Assembly: GCF_002564005.1 (NCBI RefSeq)
Contig: NZ_PDJG01000001.1
Location: 62,001 to 126,000, forward strand
Source: Sanguibacter antarcticus
Lineage (GTDB): Bacteria > Actinomycetota > Actinomycetes > Actinomycetales > Cellulomonadaceae
Direction: 5' to 3'
DNA: 64,000 bases
Both the position numbers and the translations under genes were made by a program. This document shows positions 1 to 7,883 of the stretch, in pieces (positions within the stretch are counted from its first letter, which is position 1; every line of letters starts with the position of its first letter). The notes under the pieces were generated by a model that had not been told where the DNA came from, did not search any database, and saw only the letters and a list, made by a program, of their open reading frames with translations.

Positions 1-2
1 AG

Positions 3-398
3 CTCAAGCTGATCGTCATCATCCTCGTGGCGGTCCTCGCCCTCGCTGGTGCCGGCTGGTACTTCTTCCTGCGCACCCCGTCCGAGCCCGCTGCCGAGCC
101 AGAGCCCGAAGCCGGCGAGATGCTCACGGTCGAGGCCATGAGCATCAACCTCGACGACGGCCACTACCTGCGCCTCGGCCTCGGTCTCCAGCTGACGCTG
201 GACGCCAGCGAGCACGGCACGATCGACGAGGCGGCCGCGAAAGACGCCGCCATCGCTCTCTTCTCCGGACGGACGGTCGCCGAGATCTCCGACCCCACGA
301 CACGCGACGCCCTCAAGGCCGAGCTCACCGAGACTCTCAAGGTTGCCTACCACGAGGAGGTCATGGAGGTCTTTCTGACTGACTACGTCACCCAGTGA
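3..398 (+). CDS. fliL: Flagellar basal body-associated protein FliL (5' partial)
   Basis: The reading frame is already open at the left edge, so the N-terminus is missing. The visible part starts inside a hydrophobic membrane segment, followed by an acidic/proline linker and a short extracytoplasmic domain. It ends in the DYVTQ tail typical of FliL. FliL is a single-pass membrane protein that surrounds and supports the stator units of the flagellar motor. The identification rests on this architecture and on its position directly before fliM. Codon use matches the flagellar genes downstream. Confidence 0.85.
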   Translation, partial: LKLIVIILVAVLALAGAGWYFFLRTPSEPAAEPEPEAGEMLTVEAMSINLDDGHYLRLGLGLQLTLDASEHGTIDEAAAKDAAIALFSGRTVAEISDPTTRDALKAELTETLKVAYHEEVMEVFLTDYVTQ

Positions 399-466
399 TC
401 ATTTCTGGGTGATCTGTGACCGGCACGGATGCCGGTGAGTCGAGGCGCCATGGAGGGCGCCACACG

Positions 467-1456
467 ATGAGGACGCAACATTCCCTCATACCTGCTGCGA
501 CAGTGCCGATGGTGCTTTTCGTGACGGTTCAGGACACAGCGCGGAGCAGTGCGCGCAGACAACGCTCAGGCCAGCCAGAGGCCTACGACTTCCGACGCCC
601 GATGACGCTCGCCCGCGAGCACGGACGAGTCTTCGAGATGGCCTTTGAGACCTTCGCCCGCCAGTGGGGCACCCAGCTCACCTCGCGGCTGCGCGTCATG
701 GTGGGGGCGACCCTCGACGGCGTCGAGATGATCTCCTACGACGAGTACGTCCGCAGGCTCCCCACCCACACGACCATGGTCCTGTGCAGCGTCGAGCAGA
801 CGCGAGCGACCGCAGTGCTCCAGATCCCCAGCGACACGTCGCTCCTGTGGATCGACTACGTGCTCGGCGGCCCGGGCCTCGCCCGTGAAGAAGCCCCCCG
901 CGAGCTCACCGAGATCGAGACGACCCTCATCACCGACATGCTCTCGAGCGCGCTCGCGGACCTGCGCTACGCCTTCGCTGCTGTCGTCCCGCTCGACGTG
1001 CGGGTGCGGTCCATCCAGTACAACCCCCAGTTCGTCCAGGCCGTCCCGGCCTCCGAAGCCGTGCTCGTCGCGACCTTCACCCTGCTCATGGGGGAGAACT
1101 CCACGACGACGACGCTCATGCTCCCGGCCGACGTGCTCCTCGCCCCGATGCGGGCCGGAGAGGGCGCGGACACCCGCAGCGCAGCCGAGCTCCAGAGCCA
1201 CGCGACCGCCCGCGCGACCGTGCTCCGCACGGTCCAGACCGTGCCGGTCGACGTGTCGGTCCGGATGACCCCCTTGACGATCCACCCGCGCGACGTCATC
1301 CACCTCGCCGTCGGTGAGGTCATCCTGCTCAACCATCCTGTGTCCCGCCCGCTCGAGGTCGTCGTGGACGACCGCGTCATGGCGCGCGGAGTAGCGGGCA
1401 ACAACGGACGTCAACTGGCCTGCAAGGTCGTACACGCTGAGGAGAACGAACGATGA
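467..1456 (+). CDS. fliM: Flagellar motor switch protein FliM
   Basis: FliM is the C-ring protein that carries the rotor switch. The conserved body begins at YDFRRP and continues with the FETFARQW helix of the middle CheC-like domain; a SpoA surface-presentation domain is at the C-terminus. I chose ATG 467 because GGAGGG lies about 11 bases upstream. GTG 416 and GTG 521 are in-frame alternatives, and 521 gives a start (VTVQD) closer to the conserved core. With any of these starts the N-terminus lacks the LSQxEIDALL peptide that binds phosphorylated CheY in enteric bacteria and Bacillus. The stop overlaps the fliN start, so the genes are probably translationally coupled. Confidence 0.93.
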   Translation: MRTQHSLIPAATVPMVLFVTVQDTARSSARRQRSGQPEAYDFRRPMTLAREHGRVFEMAFETFARQWGTQLTSRLRVMVGATLDGVEMISYDEYVRRLPTHTTMVLCSVEQTRATAVLQIPSDTSLLWIDYVLGGPGLAREEAPRELTEIETTLITDMLSSALADLRYAFAAVVPLDVRVRSIQYNPQFVQAVPASEAVLVATFTLLMGENSTTTTLMLPADVLLAPMRAGEGADTRSAAELQSHATARATVLRTVQTVPVDVSVRMTPLTIHPRDVIHLAVGEVILLNHPVSRPLEVVVDDRVMARGVAGNNGRQLACKVVHAEENER

Positions 1457-2169
1457 ACACCCCCGGAGCAGGAACCGACCAGTCACTGGCGCAGGACGCT
1501 GCTGACGCCCTCGCTCTCCTCATCCCGTCTGAGGTCCCGCTCGTCGCGGTCCCGCGCTCTGCGGGTACCGGGCCGGCCCCGGACCAGGAGACCGTCTCGG
1601 CCGCGTTCGTCGGCGGCCGCAGCGCGGAGCTCATCCTCGCGGCCGGATCAGCGATCGGCGAGGCCCTCGCGGGCGCCGGCGCGCTCGTCTCGGTCGCTGA
1701 CGCCCTGCGCCCGGCGCTCGAGGCCGCAGCAGCGACTCTCGGCGAAGGCGTGCTCGGTGCTGCCGAGACCCGCGATGCCGGTACGGCGTTCGACGACGAC
1801 GACGTCCTCCTCTTCGCCCTCGAGGGCGCCGGCGAGGTCCGCGGCTGGTTCGGTCTCCGCCTGCGCCCCGACCTCTCGAAGGCGTCTCCCGCCGCGACCG
1901 GACGCTCGGGGTCGTCACCGGACAACCTCCGCCTCCTCTACGACGTCGAGATGACGCTCACCGCCGAGATCGGCCGCGCCAAGCTGCCGGTCCGCCAGGT
2001 CCTCGACCTCGTCCCCGGGACGGTCATCGAGCTCGACCGCGTCGCAGGCAGCCCCGCCGACCTCATGGTCAACGGCCGCCTCATCGCCCGCGGCGAGGTC
2101 GTCGTCATCGACGAGGACTACGGACTGCGGATCACCGAGATCGTCGACCACTCGGAGGCAACCGCCTGA
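1453..2169 (+). CDS. fliN: Flagellar motor switch protein FliN with long N-terminal extension
   Basis: At 238 residues this is much longer than the roughly 100-140 residues of many FliN proteins. The last 80 or so residues form the SpoA domain (LPVRQVLDLVPGTVIELDR, then NGRLIARGEVVVIDEDYG), which builds the lower C-ring and docks export components. The first 150 residues form an extra domain rich in Ala, Leu and Glu. This has a CheC/FliY flavour, but I see no clear phosphatase motif in it. The ATG overlaps the fliM stop and the stop overlaps the fliO start, placing it firmly in the fli operon. Confidence 0.9.
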   Translation: MNTPGAGTDQSLAQDAADALALLIPSEVPLVAVPRSAGTGPAPDQETVSAAFVGGRSAELILAAGSAIGEALAGAGALVSVADALRPALEAAAATLGEGVLGAAETRDAGTAFDDDDVLLFALEGAGEVRGWFGLRLRPDLSKASPAATGRSGSSPDNLRLLYDVEMTLTAEIGRAKLPVRQVLDLVPGTVIELDRVAGSPADLMVNGRLIARGEVVVIDEDYGLRITEIVDHSEATA

Positions 2170-2738
2170 TGGACACCGCCGTCCTCGTGCTCCGCACGGT
2201 GCTCTCGCTCACCGCTGTCCTCGGCCTCATCTGGTACGCGGGCCGCAAGCTCAACGACTCGGCCAACGGCCAGGGCGGTGACGGGTTCCTCGCCCGTCTC
2301 GTGGGCGGTGCGGGCGGTACCCGGCGCGCAGGACGGCGCGGCCAGCACCCGGCGGTCGTGGTCACGGTCGTGGCCCGTCAGGTGCTCGGCTCCAAGGCGA
2401 GCCTCGCCGTCGTCGACGTCGGCGACCAGCGCCTGGTCCTCGGTGTGACCGAGTCCGGGGTGAACGTTCTCAGCACCCAGGAGATCCCGCCGGCGGAGGA
2501 GACCGCAGACGACCTCGTTGCCGTGAAGGCCGAGGTCCGCGAAGAGATCTCGCTCACCAAGGTGGCCGCCACTGCGACCAACGTGACGTCGATCGTCACC
2601 CCGCTGACGACGCCGCACCAGCCGGCGCTCGCCGCCGTCCGGACGGCGTCTGCCGGACCGCTCGGCAGCTCGATCCTGTCCCCGACCACGTGGCGACAGA
2701 CCCTCTCACTCATGCAAGGGCGCACGGTCCGACGATGA
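2169..2738 (+). CDS. fliO: Flagellar biosynthetic protein FliO
   Basis: A 189-residue protein with one N-terminal membrane segment (about residues 5-24, VLRTVLSLTAVLGLIWYAGR) and a cytoplasmic domain. The domain contains a basic region and the family pattern GDQRLVLGVTESGVNVL. FliO assists assembly of the FliP ring of the flagellar type III export gate. It sits between fliN and fliP, as in most fli operons, and overlaps both neighbours. FliO is poorly conserved, so the call depends partly on this context. Confidence 0.85.
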   Translation: MDTAVLVLRTVLSLTAVLGLIWYAGRKLNDSANGQGGDGFLARLVGGAGGTRRAGRRGQHPAVVVTVVARQVLGSKASLAVVDVGDQRLVLGVTESGVNVLSTQEIPPAEETADDLVAVKAEVREEISLTKVAATATNVTSIVTPLTTPHQPALAAVRTASAGPLGSSILSPTTWRQTLSLMQGRTVRR

Positions 2739-3613
2739 CATCATCACTCCAGGCATCGCCCGTCATGGGACGGGGGGTGCGAGCGTTCCTCCTCGCGCTG
2801 ACCGTCGCCCTGATGGCGTTCGCCGGGGTGCTCGCCACCTCCGGCGCCGCGTCGGCGGCCACAGCACCCGTGGCGGTGGAAGCCGTCAGCATCGTGCCCG
2901 CCGCTCCCGGCGACCCTGTCGATCCGGTCGCTCCGGTCGAAGGACCGGACGGTCTCGTCAGCGTGAACATCGACGGCGACGCGACCAAGCCGCTCAGCTC
3001 CGTCGTCGTCCTCCTCGGGATCACGCTGCTGTCCGTCGTCCCGTCGATCCTGCTCATGATGACGAGCTTCACGAAGATCTTCGTCGTCCTCGCCCTGACG
3101 CGGAACGCCCTCGGGCTCACCGGCGTGCCGCCCAACCAGATCCTCGCGGGCCTCGCGCTCTTCCTCAGCCTCTTCATCATGGGACCGATCCTCGGCGACG
3201 TGAACACCGCCGGCGTCCAGCCCTACATCGACGGCTCGCTCGACTTCACCGCAGCGGTCGACGCCGGCTCGGCGCCCTTGCGGGAGTTCATGATCGGTCA
3301 GACGCGCGAGGAAGACATCGCGCTCATCACCCGGGCCGCCGAGATGCCCAACCCGGAAGACGCTGCATCGGTGCCCATGCTCACCCTCATCCCGGCGTTC
3401 ATGCTCTCCGAGCTCCGTGCGGCCTTCATCATCGGCTTCGTCATCTTCATCCCGTTCCTCATCATCGACCTCGTCGTCTCCTCGGCGCTGATGTCGATGG
3501 GAATGATGATGCTCCCGCCCGTGATGATCTCCCTGCCGTTCAAGATCTTGCTCTTCGTGCTCATCGATGGATGGGGGCTCATCATCACTGCCCTCGTCGG
3601 AAGCTACCAGTAG
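2735..3613 (+). CDS. fliP: Flagellar biosynthetic protein FliP
   Basis: FliP is a core subunit of the flagellar export gate in the cytoplasmic membrane. The 292-residue product has a cleavable-looking signal peptide (hydrophobic run at about residues 17-40 ending ASAA), which is known for FliP. The conserved body follows: MTSFTKIFVVLALTRNALG, the PNQIL motif, FMLSELRAAFIIGF, and the C-terminal MMMLPPVMISLPFKILLFV region. I chose ATG 2735 because it overlaps the fliO stop (ATGA) and gives the signal peptide directly. A GTG 45 bases upstream would only add residues inside fliO. Confidence 0.96.
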   Translation: MTSSLQASPVMGRGVRAFLLALTVALMAFAGVLATSGAASAATAPVAVEAVSIVPAAPGDPVDPVAPVEGPDGLVSVNIDGDATKPLSSVVVLLGITLLSVVPSILLMMTSFTKIFVVLALTRNALGLTGVPPNQILAGLALFLSLFIMGPILGDVNTAGVQPYIDGSLDFTAAVDAGSAPLREFMIGQTREEDIALITRAAEMPNPEDAASVPMLTLIPAFMLSELRAAFIIGFVIFIPFLIIDLVVSSALMSMGMMMLPPVMISLPFKILLFVLIDGWGLIITALVGSYQ

Positions 3614-3620
3614 GCCCGCC

Positions 3621-3893
3621 ATGGATACCTCAGCCGTCCTCGACATCGGGGTCCAAGGACTCATCATCGCCGCGAAGCTCTGCGCGCCGATCCTCATCAC
3701 CGCGCTGGTCGTCGGCTTCGCCGTCTCCCTCCTGCAGTCCATCACCCAGATCCAGGAGGTGACCTTGAGCTTCGTGCCCAAGGCCATCGCGGTCTCGCTG
3801 GCGATCCTCGTCTGCGGCCACTGGATGATCGCCGAGATGGTCGCTTTCACGCACGAGCTGTTCGAGCGCATCCCCGGTCTCCTCGGGAGCTGA
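3621..3893 (+). CDS. fliQ: Flagellar biosynthetic protein FliQ
   Basis: A 90-residue protein with two membrane segments, the normal FliQ size and layout. It contains the family motif LLQSITQIQEVTLSFVPK between the two helices. FliQ packs around FliP and FliR in the export gate. The start is ATG 3621, seven bases after the fliP stop; a longer in-frame opening upstream lies within fliP and is not needed. The fliR start follows after a three-base gap. Confidence 0.95.
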   Translation: MDTSAVLDIGVQGLIIAAKLCAPILITALVVGFAVSLLQSITQIQEVTLSFVPKAIAVSLAILVCGHWMIAEMVAFTHELFERIPGLLGS

Positions 3894-3896
3894 GCC

Positions 3897-4655
3897 ATGA
3901 CCATCAGCCTCGCTCTCGGGTCGCTCGAGTCGCTCATGCTCGTCGCGGTGCGGATCGTCGCGTTCCTCGTCATCGCGCCGCCCTTCGCGCACCGAGGCAT
4001 CCCGGCGACGGTCAAGGTCATGCTCGCGATGGGGCTGGCGCTCGCGATCAACCCGCGGGTCGAGGCAGGCGCGGCGAGCAGCACGGCTGCGTACATGGGC
4101 GACCTGCTCTTGCAGGTGGTCATCGGTCTCGCGCTCGGGTTCCTCGTGTTCCTCGTGTTCGCGGCGGTCCAGTCCGCCGGCTCGTTCATCGACCTCACGG
4201 GCGGGTTCTCTCTGGCTCAGGGGTTCGACCCGATGAGCCAGGTGAACGGTGCCCAGTTCGCGCGGCTCTACCAGCTCACCGCGATCGTCCTGCTCTTCGT
4301 GTCTGACGGCTACCAGCTGGTCATCGGTGGCCTGGTCCGCACCTTCGACGCGCTGCCGATCGGCGAGTCGATCGACCTCTCGCTCGTCGCCGACGCCGCG
4401 ACCACCGGTCTCACCGGCATGTTCCTCGCGACGATCCAGATCGCCGGCCCGCTCGTGGTCGTCCTCTTCCTCGCTGACGTCGGCCTCGGGCTCCTCACGC
4501 GTGTGGCGCCCGCGCTCAACGCGTTCGCGCTCGGCTTCCCGCTGAAGATCCTCCTCACGCTGTCGCTGTCCTCCCTGACGTTCCTCGCGCTCCCGCGCAT
4601 CATCGAGGCGCTCACGGGAACCGCTGTCGAGACGATGCTGGGGGTGATCCCATGA
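3897..4655 (+). CDS. fliR: Flagellar biosynthetic protein FliR
   Basis: A 252-residue integral membrane protein with several hydrophobic helices, completing the FliP-FliQ-FliR export gate. Family features include RIVAFLVIAPPFAHRGIPATVK near the N-terminus, the QSAGSFIDLTGGFSLAQGFDP region in the centre, and the LADVGLGLLTRVAPALNAF segment. The 3' end overlaps the flhB ATG by four bases, a typical coupling of fliR and flhB in this operon. Confidence 0.95.
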   Translation: MTISLALGSLESLMLVAVRIVAFLVIAPPFAHRGIPATVKVMLAMGLALAINPRVEAGAASSTAAYMGDLLLQVVIGLALGFLVFLVFAAVQSAGSFIDLTGGFSLAQGFDPMSQVNGAQFARLYQLTAIVLLFVSDGYQLVIGGLVRTFDALPIGESIDLSLVADAATTGLTGMFLATIQIAGPLVVVLFLADVGLGLLTRVAPALNAFALGFPLKILLTLSLSSLTFLALPRIIEALTGTAVETMLGVIP

Positions 4656-5785
4656 GCGACGACTCCGGTGAGAAGACCGAGCAGGCGACACCGAAACGGA
4701 TGAAGGAGGTCCGAAAGGACGGTTCCCTCCAGAAGTCGCAGGACGTGAGCGCGTGGGTCGGTATCGGCTCGGCCGTCGTGACGATGCCGCTGGTGCTCGA
4801 GCGGGCAGCCGGGGCCGCCGAGGAGCAGGTCGTGACGCTGCGCTCGGTCATCGCGAACCCTGACCCGCTCGAGGTCGTCGACCTCCTCGGCACCGCGATG
4901 GGCACCATCCTCACGTCGGTGCAGCCGATGCTCATCGCTGTGGTGCTGGCCGCGCTCATCGGCAACGCCGTCCAGGGCGGCGTCCACATCTCGACGAAGA
5001 AGCTCAAGCCGAAGTTCAGCCAGTTCAACCTCGTCAAGGGCGTCAAGAACACGTTCGGCACCCAGGCGCTCTGGCAGGGGGTCAAGGCCCTCGCCAAGAC
5101 GCTCGTGGTCGGGTTCGTCCTGTATCTCGCGGTGCAGAACCTCACGCCGGTGCTGCTCACGGCCGGCGGGCTGTCCGTGGACGCGCTGCTCTCGGCAGCG
5201 ACCGGCGGCATCGCGACGCTCTTGTGGTCCGCGGTCGTGGCCGGCATTGCGCTCGCGATCGCCGACGTGGTCGTGATCATGAAGCGCAACAAGAAGAAGA
5301 CCCGCATGTCGAAGTTCGAGATCAAGCAGGAGAACAAGCAGCAGGAGGGCGACCCGCAGCTCAAGGGCGCCATCCGGTCGAAGCAGATCGCGATGAGCCG
5401 CAACCGCATGATCGCCGACGTGGCGTCCGCGGACGTGGTGCTCGTCAACCCGACGCACGTCGCGGTGGCTCTGCGGTACGAGGCAGGCAAGGGCGCACCG
5501 CGGGTCGTGGCCAAGGGGTCGGGCCACGTCGCGGCCCGGATCCGTGAGGTCGCCGCCGAGAAGCGGGTCCCCATGGTCGAGGACGTCCCGCTCGCCCGGG
5601 CGCTCCACGGAGCCTGCGAGATCGGCCAGGAGGTCCCTGCCGACCTGTTCACCGCCGTCGCCCAGGTGCTCGCGTTCGTCATGGCGCTCAAGCGCCGTGG
5701 GGGAGCGGGCGCCGGGATCCGCACGATGCCCGTGCCCACCATCGTTCCACCGTCAGCCACCAGCGCGAGGACAACTGCCGCATGA
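4652..5785 (+). CDS. flhB: Flagellar export switch protein FlhB
   Basis: FlhB controls substrate specificity of the flagellar type III secretion system. The 377-residue protein begins with the conserved GEKTEQATPKRMKEVRKDG, has four membrane helices, and carries the NPTH autocleavage site (in VLVNPTHVAVALRYE) at the start of its cytoplasmic domain. The C-terminal tail beyond the cleavage domain is low in complexity (Gly/Ala/Pro/Thr), so its end is probably disordered. It overlaps fliR at its start and is followed by flhA after about 40 bases. Confidence 0.96.
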   Translation: MSDDSGEKTEQATPKRMKEVRKDGSLQKSQDVSAWVGIGSAVVTMPLVLERAAGAAEEQVVTLRSVIANPDPLEVVDLLGTAMGTILTSVQPMLIAVVLAALIGNAVQGGVHISTKKLKPKFSQFNLVKGVKNTFGTQALWQGVKALAKTLVVGFVLYLAVQNLTPVLLTAGGLSVDALLSAATGGIATLLWSAVVAGIALAIADVVVIMKRNKKKTRMSKFEIKQENKQQEGDPQLKGAIRSKQIAMSRNRMIADVASADVVLVNPTHVAVALRYEAGKGAPRVVAKGSGHVAARIREVAAEKRVPMVEDVPLARALHGACEIGQEVPADLFTAVAQVLAFVMALKRRGGAGAGIRTMPVPTIVPPSATSARTTAA

Positions 5786-5825
5786 ACGCCCCAGCCGTCA
5801 CCCACCGCACGGAGGTCGAGGTCTC

Positions 5826-7883
5826 GTGAAGAACCGTGACATCGGAAAGATGGCCGTCCCCATCGGCATCGTCGGGGTGGTCCTGCTCCTCGTCATCCCG
5901 CTGCCCGCCTGGATGCTCGACTTCCTCATCGTCGTGAACATCGTGGGATCGCTCGTCATCCTGCTCACCACGATGTACGTCAAGCGACCGCTCGACTTCT
6001 CGGTCTTCCCGTCGCTCCTGCTCGTCGCGACGCTCTTCCGCCTCGGGCTCAACGTCGCGTCGACACGGCTCGTGCTGCGTGACGCCTATGCCGGTGACGT
6101 CATCGAGGCGTTCGGGCACTTCGTCGTGGGCGGGTCGCTCATCATCGGCCTCGTCATCTTCCTCATCCTCGTGGTGATCCAGTTCGTCGTCATCACCAAC
6201 GGTGCCGGCCGTGTGGCAGAGGTCGGGGCGCGATTCACGCTCGACGCGATGCCCGGGAAGCAGATGGCGATCGACGCCGACCTCAACTCCGGGCTCATCA
6301 CGGAGGACGCTGCGCGCCAGCGCCGTGCCGACGTCGCGGCCGAGGCCGACTTCTACGGTGCGATGGACGGTGGGTCCAAGTTCGTCAAGGGGGACGCGAT
6401 CGCCGGGATCATCATCACGATCGTCAACATCCTCGGCGGGATCGCGATCGGTCTCGTGCAGCGCGGCATGGAGATCAGCGAGGCCATCAACACGTACAGC
6501 CTCCTGACGATCGGCGACGGGCTCGTCACGCAGATCCCGGCGCTCCTCCTGTCGGTCTCGACCGGCCTCATCGTCACCCGTGCGACGGCGGAGTCCGACC
6601 TCGGGACGTCGACGAGCAAGCAGCTCTCGCAGTCGAGGACGTCGCTCCTCATCGCCGGTGGCGCCGCGGTCTCGCTCGCTCTCCTGCCGGGGATGCCGAA
6701 GCTCCCGTTCATGGTCGTCGGTGCGCTCCTTCTCCTCGCCTCGCAGCGGATCAAGGCGACGGAGGCCCGCGAGGCCAAGGACGAGCTCCTCGAGCAGGCG
6801 GTCGCGGTCGCGGGCCCTGCGGCAGACACGCCCGAGCGGCTCATCGAGGAGATGCGGGTCTCGGCTCTCGAGATCTTGCTCGCACCGGACCTCGTCGACC
6901 TCGTCAGCTCAGGGTCGGACGACGACCTCTTGGCCCGTATCCGTGGGCTGCGTCGCAAGATCGCGCTCGATCTCGGCATCGTCGTGCCGCCGGTGCGCAC
7001 GCGCGACTCCGTCGAGCTGCCCGCCTCGACGTACGTCCTGCGGATCTCCGGTGTCGAGGCCGCGCGGGGCGAGGTCCCGCCCGGGCGGGTGCTCGCGCTC
7101 GGCGACGACCTCGGGTCCCTGCCGGGGACCGAGGTGCACGAGCCCGTGTTCGGGCTCGCCGGCAAGTGGGTCCCGAGCGAGATGCGGTTCGCGGCCGAGA
7201 TGACGGGCGCGACGGTCGTGGACCGGGTCTCTGTGCTCATCACGCACCTGAGCAGCGTCATCGGTGCGAACGCCGACCGGCTCCTCAGCCGTGAGGACGT
7301 GCGGGTCCTCACGGACGGCGTCAAGCAGGTCAACCCGTCGGTCGTCGACGAGCTCGTCCCCGGGCTCTTGTCGCTCGGCGAGGTCCAGCGGATCCTGCAG
7401 CGGCTGCTGGCCGAGCACGTGCCGATCCGCGACCTCGGCCGCATCTACGAGGCGCTCAGCCTGCGCGCGAAGGTCAGCAGCGACCCTGAGGGGCTCGTCG
7501 AGGCGGCACGTCTCACGCTCGCGCCGGCGCTCACCGCGCAGCACAGCCGTGACGGGCTGCTGCGCGTCATGACGCTCGACCCGGTGCTGGAGCAGGCGCT
7601 CCTCGAGGGCCTGCGTCCGGGCGACCAGGGGAGCCAGATCCTTCTCGACCCCGCGCGGCTCGACGCCATGATCCGGTCCTACGTCACTGGTCGGACCGCG
7701 GCCGAGAACCAGGGGCACGTCGTCGTCCTCGTGTGCGCACCTGCCCTGCGCCCGGCGCTGCACTCGCTCATCGTGCTCCACCACGGCGAGGCGGCTGTCC
7801 TCTCGTACTCTGAGGTGACCGGGTCCGGGTTGAAGATCGAAGCCGTGGGGGTGGTCCGCGATGCCGAAGCGATTGCTGCTTGA
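5826..7883 (+). CDS. flhA: Flagellar biosynthesis protein FlhA
   Basis: FlhA is the export-gate ring protein that docks chaperone-substrate complexes. The 685-residue product has the eight-helix N-terminal membrane domain, including the conserved FHIPEP-type region (GAGRVAEVGARFTLDAMPGK, QMAIDADLNSG). A large cytoplasmic domain follows (KQVNPSVVDELVPGLLSLGE). GTG 5826 is preferred because GGAGG lies about ten bases upstream and the protein then starts just before the first helix. The open frame extends further 5' inside flhB but without homology. The last 23 bases overlap the next gene. Confidence 0.95.
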   Translation: MKNRDIGKMAVPIGIVGVVLLLVIPLPAWMLDFLIVVNIVGSLVILLTTMYVKRPLDFSVFPSLLLVATLFRLGLNVASTRLVLRDAYAGDVIEAFGHFVVGGSLIIGLVIFLILVVIQFVVITNGAGRVAEVGARFTLDAMPGKQMAIDADLNSGLITEDAARQRRADVAAEADFYGAMDGGSKFVKGDAIAGIIITIVNILGGIAIGLVQRGMEISEAINTYSLLTIGDGLVTQIPALLLSVSTGLIVTRATAESDLGTSTSKQLSQSRTSLLIAGGAAVSLALLPGMPKLPFMVVGALLLLASQRIKATEAREAKDELLEQAVAVAGPAADTPERLIEEMRVSALEILLAPDLVDLVSSGSDDDLLARIRGLRRKIALDLGIVVPPVRTRDSVELPASTYVLRISGVEAARGEVPPGRVLALGDDLGSLPGTEVHEPVFGLAGKWVPSEMRFAAEMTGATVVDRVSVLITHLSSVIGANADRLLSREDVRVLTDGVKQVNPSVVDELVPGLLSLGEVQRILQRLLAEHVPIRDLGRIYEALSLRAKVSSDPEGLVEAARLTLAPALTAQHSRDGLLRVMTLDPVLEQALLEGLRPGDQGSQILLDPARLDAMIRSYVTGRTAAENQGHVVVLVCAPALRPALHSLIVLHHGEAAVLSYSEVTGSGLKIEAVGVVRDAEAIAA

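Noticed and set aside
566..1486. Long open frame on the minus strand opposite fliM
   Set aside because: Its translation is rich in Arg, Asp, Glu, His and Val with no domain, as expected for the antisense of a high-GC gene. fliM on the plus strand is certain.
2744..4198. 484-codon minus-strand open frame opposite fliP-fliQ-fliR
   Set aside because: It crosses three well-supported genes and encodes low-complexity acidic/basic sequence. It is an antisense artefact of high GC.
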